Source: Pedobacter zeae
GTDB lineage: Bacteria > Bacteroidota > Bacteroidia > Sphingobacteriales > Sphingobacteriaceae
Direction: 5' to 3'
Assembly (NCBI RefSeq): GCF_014196715.1
Contig: NZ_JACIEF010000002.1
Span: 310,001 to 374,000 of the forward strand
Length of the DNA stretch: 64,000 bases
Made by a program: the position numbers and the translations under genes. The notes beneath the pieces were generated by a model. That model was not told the DNA's origin. It was given only the letters and a program-made list of their open reading frames with translations, and made no database searches. Below are positions 9,741 through 17,935 of the stretch, one piece after another (the stretch's first letter is position 1; each line of letters begins with the position of its first letter).

Positions 9741-9846
9741 ATGCTTTTGAAAATGATGGTACCGGAATTCTCATGTTTATATTTCGTGCCATAAGTATAT
9801 AGAACCTTATCCTATCGGTAGGTGTTTCACCGACCGAAATACATCG

Positions 9847-10642
9847 CCGTCGCCTAGGTTCGTGTCCTCATGTACCATAAACTATTATGTTTGCCATCGA
9901 TAGCTGTCTCACTGGAATAGAATCAGGAAATGATTGGTTAGTAGTTCCTGGCGGCCTGCAGTCCTGCTTTCGCTTATAGTCCTCTCCCAATGAAAAATCG
10001 GGATCCGGGCTATTCCGCTCAATCAGGTTTAGGAACAAAGGGTTCTGCACTTTACGAGCCCTAAAAAATGAAAAACCGTTTTGGCCACCTAGCCGTCGCC
10101 TTGGTTCGTGTCCTCATGTACCATAAACTATTATGTTTGCCATCGATAGCTGTCTCACTGGAATAGAATCAGAAAATGATTGGATAGTGGTTCCTGGCGG
10201 CCTGCAGTCCTGCTTTCGCTTATAGTCCTCTCCCGATGAAAAATCGGGATGCGGGCTATTCCGCTCAATCAGGTTTAGGAACAAAGGGTTCTGCACCTTA
10301 CGAACCCTAAAAAATGAAAAACCGTTTTGGCTACCTAGCTATCGCCTTGGTTCGTGTCCTCACGTACCAGAAACTATTATGTTTGCCATCGATAGCTGTC
10401 TCACTGGAATAGAATCAGGAAATGATTGGTTAGCGGTTCCTGGCGGCCTGCAGTCCTGCTTTCGCTTATAGTCCTCTCCCGATGAAAAATCGGGATGCGG
10501 GCTATTCCGCTCAATCAGGTTTAGGAACAAAGGGTTTTGCACTTTACGAGCCCTAAAAAATGAAAAACCGTTTTGGCCACCTAGCCGTCGCCTAGGTTCG
10601 TGTCCTCACGTACCATAAACTATTATGTTAGCCATCGATAGC
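9847..10642. repeat. Tandem array: three 246-bp units plus a 58-bp partial fourth
   Basis: The unit start CCGTCGCC (CTATCGCC in unit 3) recurs at 9847, 10093, 10339 and 10585, exactly 246 bases apart each time. Units are near-identical. The fourth copy ends at GCCATCGATAGC (10631-10642), where sequence becomes unrelated. Each unit contains a perfect hairpin TCCCGAT-GAAAA-ATCGGGA (one mismatch in unit 1), a PstI-like CCTGCAG, and a CGCTTATAGTCCTCTCC core. A minus-strand frame of 60 codons is open in each unit, but in units 1 versus 2 most differences change the amino acid, so coding is doubtful. I recall similar core sequences dispersed through related genomes, but cannot verify it. Possible roles: structured RNA, a repetitive palindromic element amplified by slippage, or a recombination substrate. 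Confidence 0.92.
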
Positions 10643-10769
10643 GAAATAAATTTAGTTTTAGAATTTGTAAATAATTGGTCAGAGGTTTTTGATAAAAAAT
10701 ACAAAAAAAATAGTAAAAACGGCAAACTTATTTCAGATATTCCTGTTGTTCTAATATAAAATAAACATC

Positions 10770-10961
10770 ATGGCACCTTTAAAATTAAGCGAAGAACAGC
10801 ATGCTGCATTAAGCAATAGAAGCACATTAGAACAAGTTGAAGAACAGCCTTTAGAACTTCATCCGGAAGCGTACAAAGTAAAAGGTCCGTCACCGGATAA
10901 GATGAAAACGGTATCGTCATCGTTAAGGAATTACGCCCACGGTTTGTATGGATTATTGTAA
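10770..10961 (+). CDS. Small hypothetical protein, 63 aa
   Basis: The product is hydrophilic and rich in Glu, Leu and Ser, with no signal or membrane segment. The frame lies between the repeat array and a good terminator at 11004, and has an AT-rich leader (10690-10769), which supports a monocistronic gene. An overlapping frame on the opposite strand has roughly the same extent; I prefer the plus strand because the terminator fits it. No family is recognised. Confidence 0.6.
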   Translation: MAPLKLSEEQHAALSNRSTLEQVEEQPLELHPEAYKVKGPSPDKMKTVSSSLRNYAHGLYGLL

Positions 10962-11003
10962 AAAATATCTTCAAAAAATCTCATCATGCCAGATTTATAT
11001 AAA

Positions 11004-11038
11004 GCGGCCAAATTTTAAAAATATGGCTGCTTTTTTTT
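11004..11038 (+). terminator. Rho-independent terminator
   Basis: Stem GCGGCCA / TGGCTGC (11004-11010 with 11024-11030, one wobble), then eight T residues at 11031-11038. It ends the 63-aa gene unit just before the Nudix gene. Confidence 0.78.
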
Positions 11039-11060
11039 ATGCAATTCCTACCTTACCATA

Positions 11061-11519
11061 ATGAAACAAAGTGCGGGAATATTGCTCTTTAGAAAAAAGG
11101 ATGAGGAAATTGAATTTTTTCTTGCTCATCCGGGCGGACCATTTTTTATAAACAAAGATCAGGGCTTTTGGACGGTACCCAAAGGCGAAATAGACGAGCA
11201 CGAGGAACCCTTAGCGGCTGCTATCCGCGAATTTGCAGAAGAAACCGGCAAAAAACTATCCGGTGATTTTATCGAGTTAACCCCAATTGTTCAAAAAGGG
11301 GGCAAAAAAGTTTTTTGCTGGGCAATAGCAGGTAATCTGGCACCTGAAGTTTTTGTAAGCAATACTTTCGAATTAGAATGGCCGCCCCGCTCAGGTAAAA
11401 GGCAAAGTTATCCGGAAATGGATAAAGCCGCCTGGTTTAATTATCCGGATGCGGTTAAATACATCAACGAACGACAGGTTGCATTGCTTGATGAACTGAT
11501 CGCCAAATTAGGCGGTTAA
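11061..11519 (+). CDS. Nudix hydrolase
   Basis: 152 aa with a perfect Nudix box at residues 42-63: G42, E48, R56-E57-F58, E60-E61 and G63, the residues that bind the divalent metal and catalyse pyrophosphate cleavage. It begins SAGILLFRKK and has a HPGGPFFINKDQGFWTVPKG loop, an arrangement seen in Ap4A/NUDT2-like or NTP-pyrophosphatase-like bacterial members. A C-terminal EWPPRSGKRQSYPEMDKAAWF segment is typical of that group. Its 3' end overlaps the convergent AlkC-like gene by 12 bases. The exact nucleotide substrate cannot be told. Confidence 0.88.
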   Translation: MKQSAGILLFRKKDEEIEFFLAHPGGPFFINKDQGFWTVPKGEIDEHEEPLAAAIREFAEETGKKLSGDFIELTPIVQKGGKKVFCWAIAGNLAPEVFVSNTFELEWPPRSGKRQSYPEMDKAAWFNYPDAVKYINERQVALLDELIAKLGG

Positions 11520-12611
11520 TTCGAAATGTAGCCTTTCCTTTTCAGCGCCATTGATAATCATCGATAGCTGATGATCGCCCAAATGGAATTTTCTGGTGGT
11601 AATTAACACAAATTTTTGTTTACGTATTACCCTAACTGCTGCACCAGGAGGATAAAGCCTCTCCGAAATCTTGTATACCTTCTTTGTATTCTGGCCATTT
11701 TGTTTTTTATAATAAATGGCATATTCCAGGCGCACTTTTTGTCCGGTAGGATTTTCGTTGGTGATTGAAAATGAAAATTCGAGGCTTTCCCCGATTTTAA
11801 TGGTTGGGTTAAGGATTTTAAAGTCTCTTAGCAAAATGCCTTTATCATCCAAACCATAATGTTTAAGAATAGCTGTATGTCCCTGTTTAAGCAATGTCCT
11901 GCTGCCGTGTTTAATAATGGCGTCGGTATCGCTACTTAAACCTGACCATTTTTTAACCACATTTAGTACCACTTCCGGATGGTCTTTTGCAATATCATTT
12001 AAACTGTTGGCCACACTTCGCCTCACATATTCAGAAGGATCTGTTTTAAGGTTCTCCAGTATAGGTAAGATCGAAACGGGATCTTTTTTCAGAAAAGGGA
12101 TGCCCATCGCCCAGGGCAAGCGTGGTCTGCTGCCCTCACTGGCCAATCTTCTGACTTTATGGCTCTCATGTAGAGACCATTGCTGCATCCTTAAGATCAT
12201 TTGATTTCCGTACCTTAAAATAAAAGGGCGCACCGCAAATTCGCAGCTTATAAACTGCGTAACAAACTCAAGTGCCTCAACCGAGTTTTCAAAATCGTTA
12301 ATGCCATAAGTTTCGATATAATCTGGCAGAAACATATAGGCCAATCCGTCTTCCCCGATACCCTGCGCCCTTAATTGTGTGATGGTTTTTTTGATCAGTT
12401 CAATACTCTGAGGATAATCCTGGGGTAAAAAACAGTGCAAAACCTCCGTTGTATGTCTCATCCGCTCCTTAAGTTCTTTTGCTTCAAATTCAGGTATAAA
12501 AATGGCTTTAATAAATTTTTCTTTATCAAATTTTGGGATACTAACCGCCAGGGCATTGCTTAAACGGTCGTAAAAAGCGGGGGAGTATAAATCTTTCAGG
12601 AGGCTGGCCAT
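11508..12611 (-). CDS. AlkC-like DNA alkylation repair protein
   Basis: 367 aa. The first ~240 residues form HEAT-like helical repeats (for example SEYVRRSVANSLNDIAKDHPEVVLNVVKKW), as in AlkC/AlkD DNA glycosylases, which remove cationic alkylated bases such as 3-methyladenine without base flipping. Residues ~260-367 are a beta-sandwich (IKIGESLEFSFSITNENP, VRLEYAIYYKK) matching the Ig-like domain that distinguishes AlkC from AlkD. The HEAT signature WAMGIPFLKKDP and the RMQQW segment are in place, so the protein looks complete. It converges with the Nudix gene, sharing 12 coding bases, and is divergent from the dehydrogenase at 12783, with a palindrome between. Confidence 0.85.
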   Translation of the reverse strand: MASLLKDLYSPAFYDRLSNALAVSIPKFDKEKFIKAIFIPEFEAKELKERMRHTTEVLHCFLPQDYPQSIELIKKTITQLRAQGIGEDGLAYMFLPDYIETYGINDFENSVEALEFVTQFISCEFAVRPFILRYGNQMILRMQQWSLHESHKVRRLASEGSRPRLPWAMGIPFLKKDPVSILPILENLKTDPSEYVRRSVANSLNDIAKDHPEVVLNVVKKWSGLSSDTDAIIKHGSRTLLKQGHTAILKHYGLDDKGILLRDFKILNPTIKIGESLEFSFSITNENPTGQKVRLEYAIYYKKQNGQNTKKVYKISERLYPPGAAVRVIRKQKFVLITTRKFHLGDHQLSMIINGAEKERLHFELTA

Positions 12612-12652
12612 GTTTGCTAATTGTTGTATGCTATTAATTTAATTACGCAACT

Positions 12653-12677
12653 AATTTACTAATTTTATTAGTAAATT
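12653..12677. promoter_or_regulatory. 11-bp perfect palindrome in divergent promoter region
   Basis: AATTTACTAAT-TTT-ATTAGTAAATT, a perfect inverted repeat with a 3-base spacer, sits 41 bases upstream of the AlkC-like start and about 105 bases upstream of the dehydrogenase start. Its position suggests an operator for a dimeric repressor rather than a terminator, since both genes point away. Confidence 0.45.
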
Positions 12678-12782
12678 AAGAGCCGGCCCCCAAAATAAAT
12701 CATTTTGCACCAGTATTTTTACCAACTGTTAAACAATTTCAGCTTTTTCTTTATCACATTTGTTTGGTATAAAAACAACAAC

Positions 12783-13637
12783 ATGAATACAACAAAAATA
12801 GGTTGGATCGGCTTAGGCAACATGGGGATCCCAATGGCAGAACAATTGCTAAAAGCCGGTTACGCCGTTACGGTTTACAACAGAAGTAAAGATAAAGAAA
12901 CTGTTTTGAAAGAAATGGGGGGGCTGAGTGCCGAAACGCCCAAAAACCTGGTCAGCCAAACAGAAGTGATCATATTAATGGTATCGGATGATGCGGCCAT
13001 TGAGCAGATTTTTAATGGACCTGAAGGGCTTTTCAGTGTAGAAATTTCGGGTAAAGTTATGATTAATATGAGTACGGTTTCTCCTGCAATTTCAAAAGAA
13101 ATGGCCACATTGTGTAAAGAAAAAGGTGCGCAATATTTAGATGCCCCGGTTTCCGGAAGTGTAAAGCAAGCAGAAACAGGGCAATTGGTGATTATGGTGG
13201 GTGGAGAGGAATCGGCTTTTGAACCAGTTAAACCGATACTCGAAAAAATGGGTAAATTAGTGGTCCGTTTGGGTGATACCGGTGTAGGTAATGTGGCTAA
13301 ACTGGCTATTAATTCCTTATTGGCTTTATATACACAAGGTTTGGCCGAAACAGTGGTATTTGCCAATCAACAAGGAATTAAAACGGAAGATTTGCTTAAT
13401 CTGCTCAATAATGGCGCCATAGCCAATGTTTTTACCAAAATTAAAGGCGATGCCATTATAGCCGATAATTATAAGCCTGCTTTCGCCCTTAAACATATTG
13501 TAAAAGATTTAAACCTGGCTAAAGCAATAGGGCTTAATTCGCCATTAGCCAAAACCACATTGCAAACCTTTGAAGCAGCAACCACCAGATATGGAGAAGA
13601 AGATCTAATTGCCGTAATTAAGCAGGTTAAAGGATAA
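12783..13637 (+). CDS. NAD(P)-dependent beta-hydroxyacid dehydrogenase
   Basis: 284 aa from ATG 12783; a longer frame from 12705 adds 26 unrelated hydrophobic residues and is rejected. The Rossmann motif GLGNMGIPMAEQLLKAGY is at the start, then the substrate motif DAPVSGSVKQAETGQLVIMVGG, and the catalytic lysine in GNVAKLAINSLL. The second domain is all-helical. This is the 3-hydroxyisobutyrate / tartronate-semialdehyde / glyoxylate-succinic semialdehyde reductase superfamily; YNRSKDK after the Rossmann motif suggests NADPH preference (Arg after Asn), but the substrate cannot be fixed. A single gene with no functional neighbours. Confidence 0.88.
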   Translation: MNTTKIGWIGLGNMGIPMAEQLLKAGYAVTVYNRSKDKETVLKEMGGLSAETPKNLVSQTEVIILMVSDDAAIEQIFNGPEGLFSVEISGKVMINMSTVSPAISKEMATLCKEKGAQYLDAPVSGSVKQAETGQLVIMVGGEESAFEPVKPILEKMGKLVVRLGDTGVGNVAKLAINSLLALYTQGLAETVVFANQQGIKTEDLLNLLNNGAIANVFTKIKGDAIIADNYKPAFALKHIVKDLNLAKAIGLNSPLAKTTLQTFEAATTRYGEEDLIAVIKQVKG

Positions 13638-13779
13638 AGAAATATTTTTAATGTTAAAGAAATAACCATAGGGAGGTAACCCGCTCAAGAGATATTATTC
13701 TTGACGATCTTTCATTGATCAACCATAAAAGCTTCAAAGCTGATTTATTTGCTATTCAATAAATTTGATTAGGCCTTAA

Positions 13780-14454
13780 TCAACAGTAATATAAGATTGA
13801 AAGGGTAGGTTTTTGTGGGTTTTCTGGCTGCGGGTAATTCAATGCGCATTCGTAATCTGTATCGTCCAGCAGCAGGCTCTGTTCCTGATCCAAAGTTGCA
13901 TCCGGATCAAGATAAGAGATGAGCAGATTTGCAGGGATCCGGTTATATAGGTCTGGATATATTCGCTTGAATAAGCTGATCCTGTTTTCTATATTTTGTA
14001 ACCTGAACAATATGTTGCTATTGTTCACATCGTTTATGGCGTTGCGGAGAAAATGAAAATGGAATAATGAATTAAGTACCGGGTACCATGCGCATCCTTC
14101 CTCTAATTCGCATTTATCCAGGATAAAGAGAGTGGAATGCTCTATTGCCTGGATGTTAAAGTTGTGATCGGTATACCTGTAATCATCGCAGATGTAGGTG
14201 CTGCCCGATTGGCCGAGCCATATACTGGACGATTTTTGGCTTTCATTGGAAATATACCCATTTACCAGCCCGTCAGCCACATATATAATCTGTCCGCTTG
14301 TCCCCTGGCTGCCAGATCCGAAAAGTGACTCTCCTGCGTTAATGTTCCGAAATGTGGTATGCCGGTATAAAAAACGGATGGCTGCTCTATCTTTTGCCCT
14401 GTCTAATAAGGAAAGAAATACCTTTAAAAAAGCTCTCGTGTAGCTAAATTCCAT
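13780..14454 (-). CDS. cNMP-binding-domain protein with atypical C-terminus
   Basis: 224 aa. Residues ~30-130 follow the Crp/Fnr beta-roll pattern (NINAGESLFGSGSQGTSGQIIYVADGLVNGYISNES). The helix after it contains RISLFKRIYPDLYNRIPANLLISYLD, which matches the end of the Bacteroidota Crp-like linker and the first HTH helix. Where the recognition helix should follow (typically 'G-I-x-x-x-T-L-S-R-I-R'), the sequence runs into DPDATLDQEQSLLLDD and an unrelated Pro-rich tail. So the DNA-reading helix appears missing or replaced. It may be a ligand sensor without DNA binding, or a decaying gene. It lies downstream of the receiver-Crp gene on the same strand. Confidence 0.6.
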   Translation of the reverse strand: MEFSYTRAFLKVFLSLLDRAKDRAAIRFLYRHTTFRNINAGESLFGSGSQGTSGQIIYVADGLVNGYISNESQKSSSIWLGQSGSTYICDDYRYTDHNFNIQAIEHSTLFILDKCELEEGCAWYPVLNSLFHFHFLRNAINDVNNSNILFRLQNIENRISLFKRIYPDLYNRIPANLLISYLDPDATLDQEQSLLLDDTDYECALNYPQPENPQKPTLSILYYC

Positions 14455-14739
14455 GTTGTTTAATTAAATTGAGTACGGTTTCATTTGTTTTGTGTCGAAA
14501 ATACAGCATTCCTTCATCCCATATTCAGGTCTTACCGGCATTCATGTTTTGTTAACATGGATACTGTATAAACTATTTATCCAATAGTGGCTAAGTATTG
14601 GTTATGGCTAAATTGTATAATAACTATCAATTTTCATCTGACCATGGTCAATGCTTATCTTGATCTTTCTCATATGCCGCTCCAGTCGAGGCCACTGTTT
14701 GCGGTAATCGTCCAAAATCGATTGTTCAACCTGGTGGCG

Positions 14740-15801
14740 TTAATTTTTCATCAGCATTAACGATTTGGCATCCAGTACAATAATGTTGTTGCCCTCCTTT
14801 TCAATAAGGCCTTCCTTGGTAAAATCGCTTAATACGCGGCTCAGGGTTTCGCTTGCAATGCCCACCAGGCAGGCCAGATCGTGCCTTGGAAGTATAAGTC
14901 TGCCACGCTCTGCATTATGGCTAAGTTGCGTTAGCCCGATAATGGCCTTTGCAATTCTCTTGCGTACCGAGTAATAGGCAATATCGAGCAACTTTTCATC
15001 ACGCTTGCTTAAGGTCAGGGCTAAATCTTTGGCAAAAACACTGAATATTTCAGGATAATCTGTAATTAAATGCTGTACTTCGGCAAATGGAATGGTCAGT
15101 ACTTCAGTACTGTCAATGGCTTCGGCAATTTCTTTATTTTCGGTACCCAATAACGTTCCCTGCAATCCGAAATATTCGTGGGGCCCATAAATGCCTGTAA
15201 TGAATACATTACCTGCGGTATCGGCCACATAAGTTTTAACCTTTCCCGATAAAATATAATGCAGGCCCAGCGAACGTCTTTCTCCTTTGTAATAAAGCAC
15301 CTGGTTTTTCTTAAAATGTCTTGGTAAACTTCCTTCAAACCTCGATCTTAACCACGACATATCGTCTTTACTGTTGTCTATACTTCTCAGCTGTAAATGT
15401 TTTTTTAAAAATAAGTCGTGCTGCAATCTCTTTTTTCTCAGTTTAACTCCCACCTGATTAAGCAGTTCTCCGTCATCAAAAGGGGCCATTAAGTGGCCAT
15501 CTGCACCAAGTTCCATAACCCTGCGGGCAAGATCATAATCTTTATCGTTCAGTAACATAATAAAGATGATGCCAGCGGTTTCAGTAAATTTGTTAACCGT
15601 AAGGAGCACCCCAAATCCATCTATTTCTGATACATTTACCCCTGAAATAATCACGTCAACCGGATTTTTTCTGATGATGTCGATCGCATGCTTGCCACTA
15701 TCTGTCGATTTTACATTGTATTTCCCAACGGTAAGTATTTCGGTGATTTTTGCTCTTAAATCAAAATCCTCTAGTATAACCAAGATTTTAGATCCCTCCA
15801 T
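14740..15801 (-). CDS. Receiver-cNMP-HTH fusion regulator with a degenerate receiver
   Basis: 353 aa: receiver-like domain (1-120), linker, cNMP-binding beta-roll (~145-265, HFKKNQVLYYKGERRSLGLHYILSGKVK) and an intact Crp-type HTH (LPRHDLACLVGIASETLSRVLSDFTKEGLI). The receiver has lost its chemistry: residue 54, where the phospho-acceptor Asp should be (IISGVNVSEIDG), is Gly; the conserved Thr region reads FIMLLND; the conserved Lys before PF is Ala106. The acidic pair E11-D12 remains. Family knowledge: Bacteroidota have Crp/Fnr proteins fused to receivers that do phosphorylate. I infer phosphorylation-independent control here, for example by ligand or by heterodimerisation. Cyclic-nucleotide contact residues in the beta-roll are also not canonical. 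Confidence 0.88.
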   Translation of the reverse strand: MEGSKILVILEDFDLRAKITEILTVGKYNVKSTDSGKHAIDIIRKNPVDVIISGVNVSEIDGFGVLLTVNKFTETAGIIFIMLLNDKDYDLARRVMELGADGHLMAPFDDGELLNQVGVKLRKKRLQHDLFLKKHLQLRSIDNSKDDMSWLRSRFEGSLPRHFKKNQVLYYKGERRSLGLHYILSGKVKTYVADTAGNVFITGIYGPHEYFGLQGTLLGTENKEIAEAIDSTEVLTIPFAEVQHLITDYPEIFSVFAKDLALTLSKRDEKLLDIAYYSVRKRIAKAIIGLTQLSHNAERGRLILPRHDLACLVGIASETLSRVLSDFTKEGLIEKEGNNIIVLDAKSLMLMKN

Positions 15802-16496
15802 TTAAATTTATGTTTGATCCTAAATACAATAAGTACTTTTTGGATAGGTAAAAAAGGCATTTAACCTTATTTGTGGACTTGGTTCCTGCACGATCAGAAG
15901 CCTTTCTCAGCTATTAAAACCGCACTGTCGAAAAAAGAAGACCGGCAATTGTCAACTGTATGGATTACCTTGAAGATCAAATTTAATTTTTGGTGTTGCC
16001 CGCCTTTTGTGGGATAAACTTTAATGAAGCTGAAATGTACTCGTATATTGTTGATTAATAAGTTTAAAATTTTCATTTAGAGTAAGTTAATTAGAACATC
16101 AACCATAACAGAATGGTTTTGAAGATACCCATGGGGGAAGGCCATAGACTGTAATGGAAATTATGTAAGGCGGCCTGTTAAAAACGCATGGTTTTTTAAC
16201 ATGATTTTCTATGAAAAGCATTTTGTTGATCTTTTTTATAGGGATTAATAGACGGTTATCCAATAAAAATGAGCATAAATATGCATAAATATATTGATAA
16301 TTGTCAAATTACTTGTTGATTTTGATTAGAGACGATGGATTTGGTACTTCCTGCAAGCATGAAACCTGGTTGTGTAAATTGAAAAACTTTGTTCAACTGC
16401 TTTACAATAAACGTTTAATAGCGTATTAAAAAATAGATAATTGTTTAAATTAATCTATTTGGTTATGGCGATGATTGTGCAGTTGTGTAAAGATTA
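15802..16496. other. 695-bp AT-rich intergenic region without a convincing gene
   Basis: It separates the starts of the receiver-Crp gene (minus) and the stop of the membrane protein gene (minus). It holds only short frames; a 60-codon minus frame at 15894-16076 has no family likeness or spacing support. Several long AT-rich stretches could hold promoters, but I see no strong palindrome or repeat. Confidence 0.5.
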
Positions 16497-17174
16497 TTAA
16501 TTCGTTTTGGGCAGAATAATGCTCCGGTGCTCTGTTGGGGAGTAGTAAAGATTAAAGGATGCGGTACTGCCAACAAAAACAACTGGGCTGTTTACGGTAG
16601 CCGGATCTGGCTTTTCGATGAGGGCTTCATTTTTTGCATGGTTTAAACATTGCTGAATATCTGCATCGATCCGGTTAATTGATGCAAATGTGATTAAAAG
16701 ACAGCAGCTTGTAAATAAATGGAAAGAGAGATAATTAAACTGAAACATCCTGATGTGGAAAAGAACGATCCAAAGGCAGAGCGTAAGTGTAAGTGAAATG
16801 CAGATTAACAGAATAGACATTTTCATTTCCTGGAAACTGATCAAAGCAGGTAAAAAAGAGAATGGCAACAGGCCAATGAGAAAAGCAGCGTTCCTGGTGC
16901 GCAGTACAGTAGAAGTATCACAGATCCACGAGTGTATAATAAAGGATACCGTGATCATCAAAGGCAAAAAGACCAAAAGAGCAGATTTTTCCAGGTAGCT
17001 TAATCCACGCTGTGAGAACGCCAGATCGCTAAGATCATAAAGGGGCAGGATTTCGATATTAAAATTTGCAAAAAAATAATTTTCTCCAAAGCCAATCAAT
17101 AATATAAGGAAAGTAGTTGTCAATATCAGGTAAGTGATAAACAGGGTAGAAATGTTGTTCTTTTTATCGGTCAT
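16497..17174 (-). CDS. Hypothetical membrane protein, 225 aa
   Basis: Four to five hydrophobic helices are visible: ISTLFITYLILTTTFLILLI at the N-terminus, SALLVFLPLMITVSFIIHSW, NAAFLIGLLPFSFLPALI, SILLICISLTLTLCLWIVLF, then LFTSCCLLITFASI, followed by a ~55-residue soluble C-terminus (PVVFVGSTASFNLYYSPTEHR). No family is recognised. It is alone on this strand, divergent from the BlaI-M56 operon with 339 bases between. That gap holds the BlaI-type operator near 17487 but otherwise nothing clear. Confidence 0.65.
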   Translation of the reverse strand: MTDKKNNISTLFITYLILTTTFLILLIGFGENYFFANFNIEILPLYDLSDLAFSQRGLSYLEKSALLVFLPLMITVSFIIHSWICDTSTVLRTRNAAFLIGLLPFSFLPALISFQEMKMSILLICISLTLTLCLWIVLFHIRMFQFNYLSFHLFTSCCLLITFASINRIDADIQQCLNHAKNEALIEKPDPATVNSPVVFVGSTASFNLYYSPTEHRSIILPKTN

Positions 17175-17486
17175 CTTAATTATAATTTGTGGTGTACAGG
17201 GTAAAACGGAACAGTCGATAGGGTATAAGTTCTATGTCCAAATTTGTCGAGTAGCAGCTACATATCCTTTGATAAGCATTAATGCTGTTGATGATTGTGA
17301 TCAAAATGAGTATCTAACCTGGCTGGATAGGGCGAAAAACTCCCCCCGGAAAATTAAAAATCCTGACCAAATCATTTTTGTAAAAGCAATATCGATTTTA
17401 ATAAAATGTGTTTTTGTTTTTTTAATGTTCTTAAAATCAGGTTGTTATAATATTTATTAAAAAATATTTATCCTAATATTTGTATC

Positions 17487-17504
17487 GTACGAAAAACATC
17501 GTAC
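17487..17504. promoter_or_regulatory. Candidate BlaI operator
   Basis: GTACGA-AAAACA-TCGTAC, a perfect 6-bp inverted repeat with 6-base spacer, ends 10 bases before the blaI-like ATG and follows an AT-rich TAATATTTG. BlaI/MecI repressors bind palindromes at their own promoters. The half-site core TACGA/TCGTA differs from the Firmicutes TACA/TGTA but has the same size and position. Confidence 0.7.
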
Positions 17505-17513
17505 CTTTAGGGT

Positions 17514-17903
17514 ATGAAGAATACACAATCCGAAAATAATCTGCCCGAACCTACCAAAGCCGAACTGGAAATTCTCCAGGTGTTATGGGAATTTGGCCCC
17601 TCTACTGTTCGGTTTGTAAATGATAAGCTGAATGAGCAGAGAGAGGTGAATTATACCTCTACTTTAAAGCAGATGCAGATCTTAACTGAAAAAGGAATTT
17701 TAAAGCGTGATGAGAGCCAAATGAAACACATTTATATTCCGGTAGAAGCAGAAGAAAAAACCAAAGTGCAGTTGTTGGACCGTTTCGTAAATACGTTGTA
17801 TAAAGGCTCCGCATCGCAGTTAATGATGCAGCTTTTGGGGAATGAGAAAACCTCAAAAAAAGAAATTGAAGAGATTAAGCGGCTATTGGATAGCATGGAC
17901 TAA
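17514..17903 (+). CDS. BlaI/MecI/CopY-family repressor
   Basis: 129 aa. Winged-helix domain over residues 1-75 (PTKAELEILQVLWEFGPSTV, VNYTSTLKQMQILTEKGIL) and a helical dimerisation tail that includes LLDRFVNTLYKGSASQLMMQLL. In the family, the repressor is cleaved near the domain junction after the M56 sensor is triggered. The M56 gene begins 32 bases downstream and a TonB-type receptor follows, so this is a sensor-repressor-receptor operon. The promoter carries a palindrome that the protein probably binds itself. Confidence 0.92.
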   Translation: MKNTQSENNLPEPTKAELEILQVLWEFGPSTVRFVNDKLNEQREVNYTSTLKQMQILTEKGILKRDESQMKHIYIPVEAEEKTKVQLLDRFVNTLYKGSASQLMMQLLGNEKTSKKEIEEIKRLLDSMD

Positions 17904-17935
17904 TTACCCGGAATAGAGGCTAAAGAACCACGATA

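Noticed and set aside
9868..10542. Three 60-codon minus-strand frames, one per 246-bp repeat
   Set aside because: They exist because the repeat is open in that frame. Between units 1 and 2, four changes alter the residue and one is silent, which does not support a conserved protein.
9847..10642. CRISPR-like array
   Set aside because: The whole 246-bp unit is repeated; there are no short repeats with unique spacers, and no cas genes.
10768..10974. 68-codon minus-strand frame opposite the small 63-aa gene
   Set aside because: The plus-strand frame is followed by a terminator oriented for it; the minus one has no such support.
15894..16076. 60-codon minus-strand frame
   Set aside because: Isolated in AT-rich DNA with no domain, neighbours or upstream promoter.
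17134..17460. 108-codon plus-strand frame before the blaI-like gene
   Set aside because: It overlaps the start of the minus-strand membrane protein and has no family pattern or promoter spacing; the gap is better read as a regulatory region.
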